A DNA stretch of 64,000 bases, taken from positions 310,001 to 374,000 of the forward strand of contig NZ_JAMQVC010000003.1 of assembly GCF_023721415.1 (NCBI RefSeq). The letters run 5' to 3'. A program made the translations under genes and the position numbers. The stretch comes from Galbibacter mesophilus (GTDB lineage: Bacteria > Bacteroidota > Bacteroidia > Flavobacteriales > Flavobacteriaceae). The notes beneath the pieces are model-generated. The model was given only the letters and a program-made list of their open reading frames with translations, did no database searches and had not been told where the DNA came from. Positions within the stretch are counted from its first letter, which is position 1. Every line of letters begins with the position of its first letter. Of the stretch, positions 63,941-64,000 are shown one piece after another.

Positions 63941-64000
63941 AAATAATTTATTTTCATTTTGGTCATTTTAAGTCAAGAATTGATGTTAGAAAGAATAAAC

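Overview
The window is about 64 kb of AT-rich chromosomal DNA that reads as a marine-type member of the Flavobacteriaceae (Bacteroidota). Signs of this are a gliding/T9SS type-B sorting domain protein, several SusC/FecA-style TonB receptors with an N-terminal carboxypeptidase-regulatory domain, long NusB and LepB forms, a PUR-alpha-like DUF3276 protein, lipoproteins with a Cys-Ser-Asp-Asp-Asp start, and promoters with the Bacteroidota -7 box TAnnTTTG. No tRNA, rRNA, CRISPR array, integrase or intact insertion sequence was seen. The species cannot be named from this.

Region 1 (1-16.1 kb) is a nitrate-respiration and redox block. It opens with a Crp/Fnr regulator, a four-repeat lipoprotein, a TlpA-like thioredoxin, a MerR regulator with a cobalamin-binding domain (CarH type) and an SDR-type L-threonine dehydrogenase. 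Next come an HPP-family membrane protein, a group III truncated hemoglobin and a ClC-type channel. Then follows a non-standard periplasmic nitrate reductase operon: NapD, NapA, a duplicated tetraheme NapB, a second tetraheme lipoprotein, an NrfC-like Fe-S protein and an NrfD-like quinol dehydrogenase. There is no NapC, NapG or NapH here, so electrons probably pass quinol > NrfD-like > NrfC-like > tetraheme proteins > NapA. Two peroxiredoxin/thioredoxin-fold genes and a 21-bp repeat array end the block.

Region 2 (16.2-27.8 kb) is housekeeping: CsaA, DUF3276, an MsbA-like exporter, leucine dehydrogenase, NusB, DUF1573, YajC, PepT, PyrD, LysE, a HAD phosphatase and HMG-CoA lyase.

Region 3 (27.9-44 kb) holds two metal-uptake systems separated by guaB, a rhomboid protease and an EEP-family enzyme. 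The first (DUF4856 lipoprotein, imelysin, HTTM protein, FecA-like TonB receptor) has a promoter bracketed by two copies of a metalloregulator-like palindrome and is probably iron-responsive. The second (small His/Cys secreted protein, TonB receptor, DUF4625-like lipoprotein, His-rich AztD-like propeller) is probably for zinc.

Region 4 (44.3-55.8 kb, all minus strand) holds parA-parB-DUF5683-dapB-lepB-wbqC, then a dienoyl-CoA-reductase-like SDR, methylmalonyl-CoA mutase (mutA-mutB), DivIC and uridine kinase. Region 5 (56-64 kb) has small hypothetical genes, a Rieske lipoprotein, a second 21-bp array, a T9SS-secreted protein, an ABC-2 transporter, a conserved hypothetical, a PH-domain protein and a candidate structured RNA at the right edge.

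The points most worth a second look are the rewired Nap chain, the two related 21-bp arrays, the twin-operator iron operon, and three intergenic elements that look like structured RNAs or MITEs (36.1, 44.2 and 63.8 kb).
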